From Bacteroidales bacterium (lineage in GTDB: Bacteria; Bacteroidota; Bacteroidia; Bacteroidales; UBA3824): 64,000 bases of DNA. Of the stretch, positions 26,857 through 35,086 are shown piece after piece. The stretch is taken from NCBI GenBank assembly GCA_024413595.1, contig JAKSUC010000009.1, positions 24,122 to 88,121 on the forward strand, read 5' to 3'. Below the pieces are notes generated by a model. It was not told the origin of the DNA and ran no database searches. It saw nothing but the letters and a program-made list of their open reading frames with translations. The position numbers were made by a program, and so were the translations under genes. The first letter of the stretch is position 1, and the number at the start of each line of letters is the position of its first letter.

Positions 26857-28047
26857 TCAATTATTTAAAGCATTAGCTATATTTTCAAGAGCATTAAGCA
26901 ACATAGATTTAGGACAACCAATATTAATGCGTTGAAAACCAGCACCACCACTACCAAAATCTACTCCAGAATTTAAAGCAACCCCACATTTATTAACAAA
27001 AAAATCTTTAAGAACATCATTGTCACAAGAAATTTGAGAACAATCAAGCCAATTTAAAAAAGTAGCTTGCGATTTAGTAACTTTAATTTGAGGAATATAT
27101 TTATTAACAAAATCATTTAAAAATAAATAATTGTTATAAATATACTTAACTAATTGATTTTCCCATTCTTGCCCATTACGATAAGCAGCATTTTGAGCAG
27201 TAACCCCCATGATATTTGAAATCATCAAATGAAGTTCGCTTTGCTTTTTAATAAATTGTCTTCTAATTTTAGCATTAGGAATAATGCAATATGCACAATT
27301 TAAACCTGCTATATTAAAAGTTTTACTAGCAGAAAAAATAGTAATGGAATTTTGTTCAATTTGTTGATTAATAGAGAAAAGCGGAGTATATTTTTCACCA
27401 GGATAAACAATATCACAATGAATAGCATCTTCAATAATAATTTTATCAGAATTAAAATTATTAGTAAAAATATTCGAAATATTTACAATTTCATTAGTAT
27501 TCCAAATACGCCCAACAGGATTATGAGGATTACAAATAATCATCATTTTATTATCCGGATTTATTGCAATATCTTGAATATCATTAAAATCTATAGAAAA
27601 AGAGCCATCTAAATTTCTAATAAGATTATTTTCAACTAAACGACGATTATTACCAACAATAGTTTCGGCAAAAGGTCCATAAACAGGAGGCTGAATAACA
27701 ACACCTTGATTATCATTAGAAAAAGCATAAACACAAATAGCTAAAGCAGGCACAACACCAGGCACTTGCACAATCCAATCACGATGAACAACAACACCAT
27801 ATTTTTTTTGCATACGCTTATTAATCAAATTATAAAAATCTTCACCACATAAAGTATAAGAAAAAATAGGATGTTTTAAACGATTATACATTTCATCAAT
27901 AACACATTTAGGAGTAGCAAATTCCATATCAGCCACCCATAAAGGAATTAAATCAGATTTACCGAAAAGTTTTTTCATCATATCATATTTAAAACTATCG
28001 GTATTATAACGATTAATAATTTGATCAAAATCGAAAACTTTGCACAT
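26857..28047 (-). CDS. MalY/PatB-type aminotransferase (putative C-S lyase)
   Basis: A 396-residue fold-type I PLP enzyme. Signature segments: PLWVADMEFATP near residue 35 (typical of MalY/PatB), CNPHNPVGR, EDAIHCDIVY, and FSASKTFNIAGLNCAY with the PLP lysine. This family includes cystathionine beta-lyases that release homocysteine, ammonia and pyruvate. It may feed sulfur metabolism together with cysK 5 kb away, which is inference. Co-transcribed with the lamin-tail gene. Confidence 0.88.
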   Translation of the reverse strand: MCKVFDFDQIINRYNTDSFKYDMMKKLFGKSDLIPLWVADMEFATPKCVIDEMYNRLKHPIFSYTLCGEDFYNLINKRMQKKYGVVVHRDWIVQVPGVVPALAICVYAFSNDNQGVVIQPPVYGPFAETIVGNNRRLVENNLIRNLDGSFSIDFNDIQDIAINPDNKMMIICNPHNPVGRIWNTNEIVNISNIFTNNFNSDKIIIEDAIHCDIVYPGEKYTPLFSINQQIEQNSITIFSASKTFNIAGLNCAYCIIPNAKIRRQFIKKQSELHLMISNIMGVTAQNAAYRNGQEWENQLVKYIYNNYLFLNDFVNKYIPQIKVTKSQATFLNWLDCSQISCDNDVLKDFFVNKCGVALNSGVDFGSGGAGFQRINIGCPKSMLLNALENIANALNN

Positions 28048-28153
28048 AATAAAAAAAAATTAATGCTTAAAATTACAGCAATATTAAAACAAATAAAAGA
28101 TTAAATCAATATGATTTTTGAAAAAATAAGAGCGAAATAATTCAAAAAATTTA

Positions 28154-28161
28154 TATATTTG
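28154..28161 (+). promoter_or_regulatory. -7 promoter box (TATATTTG) for the Fe-S scaffold/GGGtGRT operon
   Basis: TATATTTGC 97 nt before the ATG at 28259; the long leader between them is A-rich and shows no clear structure. Confidence 0.55.
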
Positions 28162-28258
28162 CAACGTGACAGAAAATTAGTGATAATAAACGATTATTAT
28201 TAATAATCTGATAATACAAGAAAAAAAATAAATAAAAAATACAATTTTAATTGTTATT

Positions 28259-28951
28259 ATGATTTACACAAACGAAGTGCAACACATGTGTTGTGTTGCA
28301 AAAGGCGCAAACCACGCCAATGCACCAATACCTGAAGAAGGACAATGGGTGCATGTAAAAGAAATCAAAGACGTATCAGGTCTTACACACGGTATTGGCT
28401 GGTGCGCACCACAACAAGGTTGTTGCAAATTAACATTAAATGTTAAAGAAGGCATCATCGAAGAAGCATTGGTAGAAACACTAGGTTGCTCAGGTATGAC
28501 CCACTCAGCAGCTATGGCATCAGAAATTTTACCAGGAAAAACTTTATTAGAAGCATTAAATACTGACTTAGTATGCGACGCTATCAACACAGCAATGCGT
28601 GAATTATTCTTACAAATAGTTTACGGTCGTACACAATCAGCTTTCTCAGAAGGCGGATTACCAGTAGGTGGTTCTCTTGAAGATTTAGGTAAAAACTTAC
28701 GTAGCCAAGTTGGAACAATGTACGGTACCAAAGCAAAAGGTAGCCGTTACCTAGAAATGACCGAAGGTTATTGTACAAAAATGGCTTTGGATTCAAACAA
28801 CGAAGTTATTGGTTACGAATTTGTAAACCTAGGTAAATTAATGGACGCACTAAAAGGCGGTGCAACAGGACCAGAAGCTATCGAAAAAGCTAAAGGAACA
28901 TACGGCCGTTTTAAAGATGCAGTTAAATATATTGACCCACGTAAAGAATAA
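28259..28951 (+). CDS. Iron-sulfur cluster scaffold-like (NifU/IscU-type) protein
   Basis: A 230-residue protein related to the IscU/NifU N-terminal domain: LNVKEGIIEEALVETLGCSG carries the scaffold cysteine after the typical IxEA strand, and SAAMASEILPGKTLLEAL matches the helix after it. Further cysteines (HMCCVAKG, GWCAPQQGCCK near the N-terminus; EGYCTKMAL) differ from housekeeping IscU. This type is paired with GGGtGRT protein in anaerobes, as here (9 nt apart). Its codon use is richer in GC than neighbouring genes, as expected for high expression. Confidence 0.82.
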   Translation: MIYTNEVQHMCCVAKGANHANAPIPEEGQWVHVKEIKDVSGLTHGIGWCAPQQGCCKLTLNVKEGIIEEALVETLGCSGMTHSAAMASEILPGKTLLEALNTDLVCDAINTAMRELFLQIVYGRTQSAFSEGGLPVGGSLEDLGKNLRSQVGTMYGTKAKGSRYLEMTEGYCTKMALDSNNEVIGYEFVNLGKLMDALKGGATGPEAIEKAKGTYGRFKDAVKYIDPRKE

Positions 28952-28959
28952 TAAACGAA

Positions 28960-29955
28960 ATGGCATTATTTGAAAGCTATGAGCGTCGTATTAATCAGAT
29001 TAATGCAGCTCTAAATAAATATGGTATCAAAGATATCGACGAAGCAAAAGCAATTTGTGCAGCAAAAGGTCTTGATCCTTACAAAATGTGTGAAGACACA
29101 CAAAAAATTTGCTTTGAAAATGCAAAGTGGGCATACGTTGTAGGTGCTGCCATTGCAATAAAAAAAGGTTGTAAAAATGCAGCAGATGCAGCAGAAGCAA
29201 TTGGAGAAGGTCTTCAAGCATTCTGTATCCCTGGTTCAGTAGCTGATGATCGTAAAGTAGGTTTAGGCCACGGTAACTTAGCAGCACGTTTACTTCGTGA
29301 AGAAACAGAATGTTTTGCATTCTTAGCAGGTCACGAGTCATACGCAGCAGCTGAAGGTGCTATCAAAATTGCTGAAATGGCAAACAAAGTACGTAAAAAA
29401 CCTTTACGCGTAATTCTTAACGGTCTTGGAAAAGATGCAGCAAAAATTATTTCTCGTATCAATGGTTTCACATACGTTCAAACAGAATTTGACTACTTTA
29501 CAGGTGAAGTAAAAATCATTTCTGAAACAAAATATTCAGATGGTGTTCGTGGTGGCGTTCGTTGCTACGGTGCAAATGATGTTCGTGAAGGTGTTGCAAT
29601 TATGCACAAAGAAGGTGTAGACGTATCAATCACTGGTAACTCTACAAACCCAACACGTTTCCAACATCCAGTTGCAGGTACATACAAAAAAGAATGTATC
29701 CTTCAAGGTAAAAAATACTTCTCAGTTGCATCAGGAGGAGGTACAGGACGTACACTTCACCCAGACAACATGGCAGCAGGTCCAGCTTCTTATGGTATGA
29801 CCGACACAATGGGACGTATGCACTCAGATGCTCAATTCGCAGGTTCATCATCAGTTCCAGCTCACGTTGAAATGATGGGATTCTTAGGAATGGGTAACAA
29901 CCCAATGGTTGGTGCTTCAGTTGCTGTTGCAGTTGCTGTTGCTCAAGCTATGTAA
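28960..29955 (+). CDS. GGGtGRT family protein
   Basis: A 331-residue protein named for the motif seen here as ASGGGTGRTLHPDNMAAGP (about residues 265-283). It is rich in glycine and alanine, with helical N-terminus (YERRINQINAALNKYGI), no signal peptide and no membrane helix. Function is unknown. The fixed pairing with an IscU-like scaffold suggests a role in iron-sulfur or redox enzyme maturation. A strong terminator follows. Confidence 0.92.
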   Translation: MALFESYERRINQINAALNKYGIKDIDEAKAICAAKGLDPYKMCEDTQKICFENAKWAYVVGAAIAIKKGCKNAADAAEAIGEGLQAFCIPGSVADDRKVGLGHGNLAARLLREETECFAFLAGHESYAAAEGAIKIAEMANKVRKKPLRVILNGLGKDAAKIISRINGFTYVQTEFDYFTGEVKIISETKYSDGVRGGVRCYGANDVREGVAIMHKEGVDVSITGNSTNPTRFQHPVAGTYKKECILQGKKYFSVASGGGTGRTLHPDNMAAGPASYGMTDTMGRMHSDAQFAGSSSVPAHVEMMGFLGMGNNPMVGASVAVAVAVAQAM

Positions 29956-29981
29956 TTTAGTTTTTTACTAAATAATAATTT

Positions 29982-30013
29982 AACCGTGTAGAAATTCTAC
30001 ACGGTTTTTTTTG
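29982..30013 (+). terminator. Terminator after the GGGtGRT gene
   Basis: Perfect 10-bp stem AACCGTGTAG/CTACACGGTT (29982-29991, 29997-30006), 5-nt loop, eight T. Confidence 0.9.
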
Positions 30014-30066
30014 TCAAGAAATTTTTATTTACAAACAATAATATTAACTAAGTTAAAGCCAATTCA

Positions 30067-31404
30067 ATGAATTCAAAAATAGACATTATAAATAGTGAAT
30101 ATTCTGATTTTAAGATATTTACCAAATATTTAATACCATGTGTAACAGCAATGACATTAATTGCAGTATACGCATTTGTAGATTCATTTGTAGTTGGACA
30201 AAAACTTGGACCAATAGCACTTGCTGCATTAGGAATAGCAACACCAATATTAATGACAGCATTTGCATTAGGTTATATGTTTGGAGTTGGAGGAGGAAGT
30301 TTGTTTTCAATATCCTTAGGCGAAAAAAAATACGAAAATTCAGATAAATATTTTTCAACTTCATTTATTCTTACAGTAATTTTTGGTGTAACAATAGCAA
30401 TTCTTGGTAATATTTATATAGAAGAAATATCAATATTTCTAGGAAGTGATTCACTTAGTTTGCCATTTGTAATAGAATATTCAAAATGTATTTTATGGGG
30501 TTATCCATTTATAATGCTCAATATATTAATGGGTTGCTTTATGAAAAACGAAGGATATCCCAAAATTGCAATGATTTCAACAATAATTGGTGCTATTTCA
30601 AATGTAATATTAGATTTTTTGTTTGTATATGGATTTGAAATGGGAATGTTTGGAGCAGGATTAGCCACAGCAATTTGTCAATCAATAACATTTTTAATCA
30701 ATTTTAGTTATAGTTATTACAAAAAATTGAGAATACGAACAAAAATTTCAAATTTTCATACACCTTATATATTAGCAATATTCAAAAATGGATTAAGTTC
30801 ATTTATTTTAGAAAGTGCATCAGGCATAGAAACATTTGTATTTATATATTTTTCAACAAAATTTTATTCAACCATAGGCGCATCAGCCTACACAATAATT
30901 CAAAATTGGATATTAATATTTATCAGCATATTAATGGGCATAACACAAGCAGCGCAACCATTAATAAGTTTTTGTTATGGAGCAAAATTATATTCAAGAA
31001 TGATTTCATTTAGAAAATATTCTATAATAATATCAACAATTTATGGTGTTATTTTTGTAATTTTGGGATATATATTTACAGAACAATTTGTTACAATATT
31101 TGAAAATACCAACAAAGAATTATTAACAATATCAATATTTGCCTTAAAATTATATCTACCAGCATTTGCAATGATGGGAATTTGTATATGTACAGCAGTA
31201 TATTTTCAAAGTATCAACAACAATAAATATTCACTTTGGTTAATGCTTTTACGAAGTTTGATTTTACCAATATCATTAACCATAATTTTATCAGAACTAT
31301 TTCAAGAAAAAGGTATGTGGAGTTCAATAACAATTACAGAATTTATATGTACGTTAATTTCTATTTGGCTAATTATGAGAGAAAATAGAAAAATGATAAA
31401 GTAG
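30067..31404 (+). CDS. MATE-family multidrug/organic cation efflux transporter
   Basis: A 445-residue inner-membrane protein with about 12 transmembrane helices in two similar halves, as in MATE antiporters. Supporting pieces are VDSFVVGQKLGPIALAALGIATP (helix 1-2, typical of MatE), GVGGGSLFSISLGE, and MGITQAAQPLISFCYGAK in the second half. It uses a Na+ or H+ gradient to expel cationic compounds; substrate unknown. It stands alone. Confidence 0.9.
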   Translation: MNSKIDIINSEYSDFKIFTKYLIPCVTAMTLIAVYAFVDSFVVGQKLGPIALAALGIATPILMTAFALGYMFGVGGGSLFSISLGEKKYENSDKYFSTSFILTVIFGVTIAILGNIYIEEISIFLGSDSLSLPFVIEYSKCILWGYPFIMLNILMGCFMKNEGYPKIAMISTIIGAISNVILDFLFVYGFEMGMFGAGLATAICQSITFLINFSYSYYKKLRIRTKISNFHTPYILAIFKNGLSSFILESASGIETFVFIYFSTKFYSTIGASAYTIIQNWILIFISILMGITQAAQPLISFCYGAKLYSRMISFRKYSIIISTIYGVIFVILGYIFTEQFVTIFENTNKELLTISIFALKLYLPAFAMMGICICTAVYFQSINNNKYSLWLMLLRSLILPISLTIILSELFQEKGMWSSITITEFICTLISIWLIMRENRKMIK

Positions 31405-31463
31405 AAAAATTAATTCTTAAACAGAGAGGTAAAAAAATCAAAACTTAAAGCAAACATTTTAAA

Positions 31464-31634
31464 TTACTTTTTTAAAACTTGATTCAACATCCCAAAAAAT
31501 ATCACCATGTCAAGTCGAACAGTAATTACAATACCTCTAAATGGATTTTCTTCGATATCAATAATTTGCCCTTTTACCCAATCACTAAGATGAGTAACTT
31601 GAGGCGCAACCATTACATATTCGTTCATTGCCAT
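31464..31634 (-). CDS. Small conserved-type protein, 56 residues
   Basis: A short gene on the minus strand (ATG at 31634, TAA at 31466-31464). The product starts MAMNEYVMVAPQVTHLSDWV and continues with KGQIIDIEENPFRGIVITVR. It resembles a small Bacteroidetes family, sometimes labelled transcriptional regulator, with an APxxTHLxxWVKGxxxDxExNPFxGI pattern; I cite this from memory and could not search it. The coherent codon use and family-like pattern favour it over the open frame on the plus strand. A near-match -7 box (AATATTTG on the minus strand, 31666-31659) lies 25 nt upstream. Confidence 0.65.
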   Translation of the reverse strand: MAMNEYVMVAPQVTHLSDWVKGQIIDIEENPFRGIVITVRLDMVIFFGMLNQVLKK

Positions 31635-31743
31635 GATTATAAGATATTTAATATATTACAAATATTAATAAATAAACTTTAGATAAAAAAAATTTTATTC
31701 AAAAAAATACTAAAAAATCAGCATAAAACTATTGAAAAACTAC

Positions 31744-31790
31744 CCGAAAATATGCATATTTGCATTTGAAAATATACCGAAAATATGCAT
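31744..31790 (+). repeat. Pair of identical 14-bp direct repeats, 33 bp apart
   Basis: CCGAAAATATGCAT occurs at 31744-31757 and 31777-31790 with a 19-bp spacer. The same geometry (14 bp, 19-bp spacer) with another sequence is seen at 60112-60158. Confidence 0.75.
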
Positions 31791-31817
31791 TAAAACTTAT
31801 AACATATTAAAATTGTT

Positions 31818-31856
31818 ATGTTAAAACGAAAAATTACAGAAAAACAACTTCATTAA
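31818..31856 (+). pseudogene. Possible N-terminal remnant of an AAA_14/DUF4143-type ATPase
   Basis: A 12-codon frame reading MLKRKITEKQLH then TAA. Members of this ATPase family commonly begin with MLKRKI-like residues before the Walker A region. No Walker motif survives downstream. The short length makes this tentative; the shared repeat geometry with the second remnant is the main support. Confidence 0.35.
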
Positions 31857-32002
31857 ATTCATTGCTAAAACAAAATTACTTTACCATTATATTTAGCAAT
31901 GTTTATATAATAACATAAAAAATTATTACATTTTATTTGATTATAAGAGAAAATAAAAAATAAAAAAATCTAGAAAAAAGTTGATAATTTAAATAAACTC
32001 AT

Positions 32003-32010
32003 TAAATTTG
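32003..32010 (+). promoter_or_regulatory. Promoter: TTG-N19-TAAATTTG
   Basis: -7 box TAAATTTG with TTG at 31981-31983 nineteen bases upstream; 59 nt before the lipoprotein ATG. Confidence 0.6.
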
Positions 32011-32069
32011 CAATTGAAAAATTTAACATTTTTTAAGTTTTCACATAATTAATTTAAAAACTAAATAAT

Positions 32070-32414
32070 ATGAAAAAAATTATTGCATTAGCTTGTGCAG
32101 CATTAAGTATTGCAGCATTAGCATCTTGTGGCGGAAGTAGTTCTAATACAGGTTCATCAGAAGCATCTTCAAATTCATTAATCGGACAATGGGCACACGA
32201 CAGCTACGTATATGATTTTACCGATGCTACCAATGGAAAATATATTGTTAGCGAAAGTACAGTAATGGATTTTACATACGAAGCTAAAAACGACACACTT
32301 TCAATATTATACACAGGAAATACCGACCCAATGAAATTAGCTTACAAAATTCAAGGAAACGAATTAACAGTTACTGATTCATTTGGCTCAGACGTTGTAT
32401 ATACAAAGAAATAA
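32070..32414 (+). CDS. Small lipocalin-like lipoprotein (DUF5640-type)
   Basis: A 114-residue lipoprotein: signal with lipobox ALASC (Cys about 20), a serine/glycine-rich linker (GGSSSNTGSSEASSNS), then a short beta-domain starting LIGQWAHDSYVYDF, as in lipocalin-like/DUF5640 domains that open with a GxW motif. Monocistronic with strong promoter and terminator. Function unknown. Confidence 0.82.
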   Translation: MKKIIALACAALSIAALASCGGSSSNTGSSEASSNSLIGQWAHDSYVYDFTDATNGKYIVSESTVMDFTYEAKNDTLSILYTGNTDPMKLAYKIQGNELTVTDSFGSDVVYTKK

Positions 32415-32435
32415 TTTCAAAAAATAAAATAAATT

Positions 32436-32467
32436 AAGCCTCAAATGAATAATTTGAGGCTTTTTTA
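32436..32467 (+). terminator. Terminator after the DUF5640-type lipoprotein
   Basis: Perfect 11-bp stem AAGCCTCAAAT/ATTTGAGGCTT (32436-32446, 32452-32462) plus T-run. Confidence 0.9.
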
Positions 32468-32497
32468 TTAGATATTAAATTAAAGAAATTAATTATC

Positions 32498-33427
32498 ATG
32501 TCAAAAATAGCAAAACAAATTACAGAATTAATAGGCAACACTCCCCTATTAGAATTAACAAAAATTGAAAAACAATACAAACTATCAGCCAAAATATTAG
32601 TAAAAATAGAGTCATTTAATCCAGGCGGAAGTATAAAAGATCGTGCAGCGATGTCAATGATACTAGATGCAGAAAAAAAAGGATTATTAAAAGAAGGGGC
32701 AACAATAATTGAACCTACAAGTGGAAATACAGGAGTTGGAATTGCTTTAGTATCAGCAATAAAAGGTTACAAAGCAATATTTACAATGCCCGAAACAATG
32801 AGCATAGAACGCCAAAAGTTATTAAAAGCATACGGAGCAAAAATAGAACTAACTCCAGGAAAAGACGGAATGGCAGGTTCTATAAAACGAGCACAAGAAT
32901 TAAACAAAGAAATTAAAAACTCAATAATACTTCAACAATTTGAAAATCAATCAAATCCACAAATTCATATAACCACAACAGCCGAAGAAATTTGGAAAGA
33001 TACAGATGGAAAAGTTGATATATTTGTAGCTGGAGTTGGAAGTGGAGGAACAATTTCAGGCGTAGGAGAAGGATTAAAAAAACACAATACAAACATAGAA
33101 ATAGTTGCCGTTGAACCCAAAGAGTCGCCTATCTTAGAAGGAGGAAAAGCAGGTTCTCACAAAATACAAGGAATTGGAGCTAATTTTATTCCCAAAACAT
33201 ACAATTCAAAAGTAGTAGACAAAATTATGCCAATAGCAGGAAATGATGCAATACAAACCGCCAGACAATTATGTAAAACAGAAGGCTTATTAGTTGGCAT
33301 ATCTTCAGGAGCAGCAGTTTGGGCAGCAATTGAATTGGCACAAAATAATAAAAACAAAGATAAAAACATTGTTGTAATATTACCAGATACAGGAGAAAGA
33401 TACCTTTCTACAGAACTATTTGAATAA
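32498..33427 (+). CDS. cysK: O-acetylserine sulfhydrylase (cysteine synthase)
   Basis: A 309-residue PLP enzyme of the beta-family that makes cysteine from O-acetylserine and sulfide. Motifs: IGNTPLLELTKI, NPGGSIKDRAA with the PLP lysine, PTSGNTGVGIA (substrate loop), GVGSGGTISGVGE (phosphate site) and VGISSGAAVWAA. Length is normal for CysK. It stands between two terminators and is probably a single-gene transcript. Confidence 0.95.
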   Translation: MSKIAKQITELIGNTPLLELTKIEKQYKLSAKILVKIESFNPGGSIKDRAAMSMILDAEKKGLLKEGATIIEPTSGNTGVGIALVSAIKGYKAIFTMPETMSIERQKLLKAYGAKIELTPGKDGMAGSIKRAQELNKEIKNSIILQQFENQSNPQIHITTTAEEIWKDTDGKVDIFVAGVGSGGTISGVGEGLKKHNTNIEIVAVEPKESPILEGGKAGSHKIQGIGANFIPKTYNSKVVDKIMPIAGNDAIQTARQLCKTEGLLVGISSGAAVWAAIELAQNNKNKDKNIVVILPDTGERYLSTELFE

Positions 33428-33436
33428 AACATAAAA

Positions 33437-33466
33437 AATCTCGATTTTTTTATCGAGATTTTTTAT
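33437..33466 (+). terminator. Terminator after cysK
   Basis: Stem AATCTCGA/TCGAGATT (33437-33444, 33453-33460) with flanking A- and T-runs. Confidence 0.85.
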
Positions 33467-33502
33467 TCTATCTGATTAGTTGTCAAACAACAATATTTTT
33501 TA

Positions 33503-33510
33503 TAATTTTG
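33503..33510 (+). promoter_or_regulatory. Promoter: TTG-N20-TAATTTTG
   Basis: -7 box TAATTTTG with TTG at 33480-33482; 30 nt before the kelch lipoprotein start. It probably drives the three-gene surface operon. Confidence 0.6.
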
Positions 33511-33539
33511 CAACCAAAAATAAGTTATAAAATAACAAT

Positions 33540-35066
33540 ATGAAAAAGCTATTCTCTTCAATAACCGTAGCGGCTTTATTATTAATAGGTTGTAATGCTG
33601 ACGACCAATTATTTTCAGATTATCGAGTATTTTATAAAAACGCTTTTGTCACAAATTCAGGATCAATATTAGAAAGTTCAGCATTTTCAGATTCAATAAT
33701 ACAAGTAACAGATGATATTGCCATAATAAATGGCTCATTTGAATACGCATCGCCCAATGAAATAATACGTTATGGACATTGTTGGACAAAAGGAAATACG
33801 TTACCAACAATAAACTCAGACTCATCAAATTGTACAATGTTTGAAACCAACGTAGAAAGTGGAAATTCATTTAAATCATCAATTTATAATTTAATACACG
33901 AAACAGATTATAGTGTTCGTTCATTTGTTATAACATCAAATGGAACAGTAGGTTATAATCCAATACAAACAAAATTTAAAACCTCAATACCACATGATGA
34001 ATGGTTTGATAATGGAACAATCAATCCACAATCACGCGCAGATGGAATTTCAGTAACATTGGTTCAAGGAAATGATACAGTAACATATTTTGGATTAGGA
34101 AGAAACGCAAGTAATTGTTATAATGATTTTTACACAATAAATAGTTCAACAGGCAAAATAGAACAATTACGAAATTTTCCAGGAAAAAGCAGATGGGGCG
34201 CTGTTGCTTTTGCATTAAATTACGAAGATAAAGAAAGTAGAGAAAAAGTTAGATGTATATATGTAGGATTAGGATGTTCAGATGCAACAGGAAAAGGAGG
34301 ATATGAAAAAGATTTTTATGTATATGATATTCAAAAACAAAAGTGGGAACAAGTAAAATATGAAAATAATGGGAAAATTTATAGTGATTTAGTATTTCCA
34401 GGAAACGAACGAACAGGAGCAATAGGATTTACACTAGACGATTGTGGATTTGTAGGACTAGGCTCAAATGCTTTAGATGCTTGTCATCAAGATTTTTATA
34501 TCTTTTTGATGGACCGAGATCATAATAATTTTCCAAATCCAAGTAGAGGATATTTTGAACAAATGACAGACAACTTTGATTTTGGATATAGAACAGGAGC
34601 ATCAGTATTTGTAATTCAAAATCAAGCATATATAGTAGGAGGAAAAAGTAATTATGGAACATATTTTAACGAAACAATTCAATGTAGTTTTGTAAATCCA
34701 GGACGAAAAGATGTTCCGTATTATTTTACATGGACCAAGAAAAAACCATTTCCAGGCAATCCAAGAAGTTTTGGTGCAACATTTTCAATAAATGGATATG
34801 GATATTATGGAACAGGAGAAGATGAAAATGGGTTATATTCAGATTTTTATAAATACGACGCCTATAATGATAAATGGACACAATGTGCTGATTATAAAAA
34901 CGGAGAATATCAAGATGACCCAAGTGATAAAACACAATCAATATCACCAGCAGTATCACGAGCATTTTCATTAAATGTAAACGACCGAGGATACATAGGA
35001 GGTGGTTATCTCGGAAATAATGCAGGAGTAAAATATTCAAACTTTATGTGGGTATACCGTCCTTAA
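33540..35066 (+). CDS. Kelch-type beta-propeller lipoprotein with N-terminal Fn3-like domain
   Basis: A 508-residue lipoprotein (signal MKKLFSSITVAALLLIGC, lipobox Cys 18). Residues about 50-145 form an Ig/Fn3-like domain of the kind common in Bacteroidetes surface proteins (YGHCWTKGNTLPT, TDYSVRSFVITSNGTVGY). Residues about 165-508 hold kelch-like blades: VTYFGLGRNA, CIYVGLGCSDATGKGGYEKDFYVYD, CGFVGLGSNALDACHQDFYIF, AYIVGGKSNYG, GYYGTGEDENGLYSDFYKYD and RGYIGGGYLGNN. Likely faces outward and binds glycans or a protein partner. First gene of an operon with a barrel and a DUF4907 lipoprotein. Confidence 0.85.
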   Translation: MKKLFSSITVAALLLIGCNADDQLFSDYRVFYKNAFVTNSGSILESSAFSDSIIQVTDDIAIINGSFEYASPNEIIRYGHCWTKGNTLPTINSDSSNCTMFETNVESGNSFKSSIYNLIHETDYSVRSFVITSNGTVGYNPIQTKFKTSIPHDEWFDNGTINPQSRADGISVTLVQGNDTVTYFGLGRNASNCYNDFYTINSSTGKIEQLRNFPGKSRWGAVAFALNYEDKESREKVRCIYVGLGCSDATGKGGYEKDFYVYDIQKQKWEQVKYENNGKIYSDLVFPGNERTGAIGFTLDDCGFVGLGSNALDACHQDFYIFLMDRDHNNFPNPSRGYFEQMTDNFDFGYRTGASVFVIQNQAYIVGGKSNYGTYFNETIQCSFVNPGRKDVPYYFTWTKKKPFPGNPRSFGATFSINGYGYYGTGEDENGLYSDFYKYDAYNDKWTQCADYKNGEYQDDPSDKTQSISPAVSRAFSLNVNDRGYIGGGYLGNNAGVKYSNFMWVYRP

Positions 35067-35086
35067 CTTTCAAAAAATATAAAAAA

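Larger units (their letters stand above)
31635..32069. other. Intergenic region with paired 14-bp repeats and a decayed ATPase start
   Basis: Contains two copies of CCGAAAATATGCAT (31744-31757, 31777-31790), a 12-codon frame MLKRKITEKQLH (31818-31856) resembling the start of AAA_14/DUF4143 ATPases, a perfect 10-bp inverted repeat CATTGCTAAA/TTTAGCAATG (31860-31869, 31892-31901), and the promoter of the lipoprotein gene. Confidence 0.55.

Noticed and set aside
31479..31682. Open frame of 67 codons on the plus strand
   Set aside because: It has no promoter, no recognisable pattern and lies opposite the 56-residue minus-strand gene, which has family-like residues.
31744..31790. CRISPR array
   Set aside because: Only two 14-bp repeats with a 19-bp spacer and no cas genes; the matching geometry at 60112-60158 in front of an ATPase remnant fits operator repeats better.
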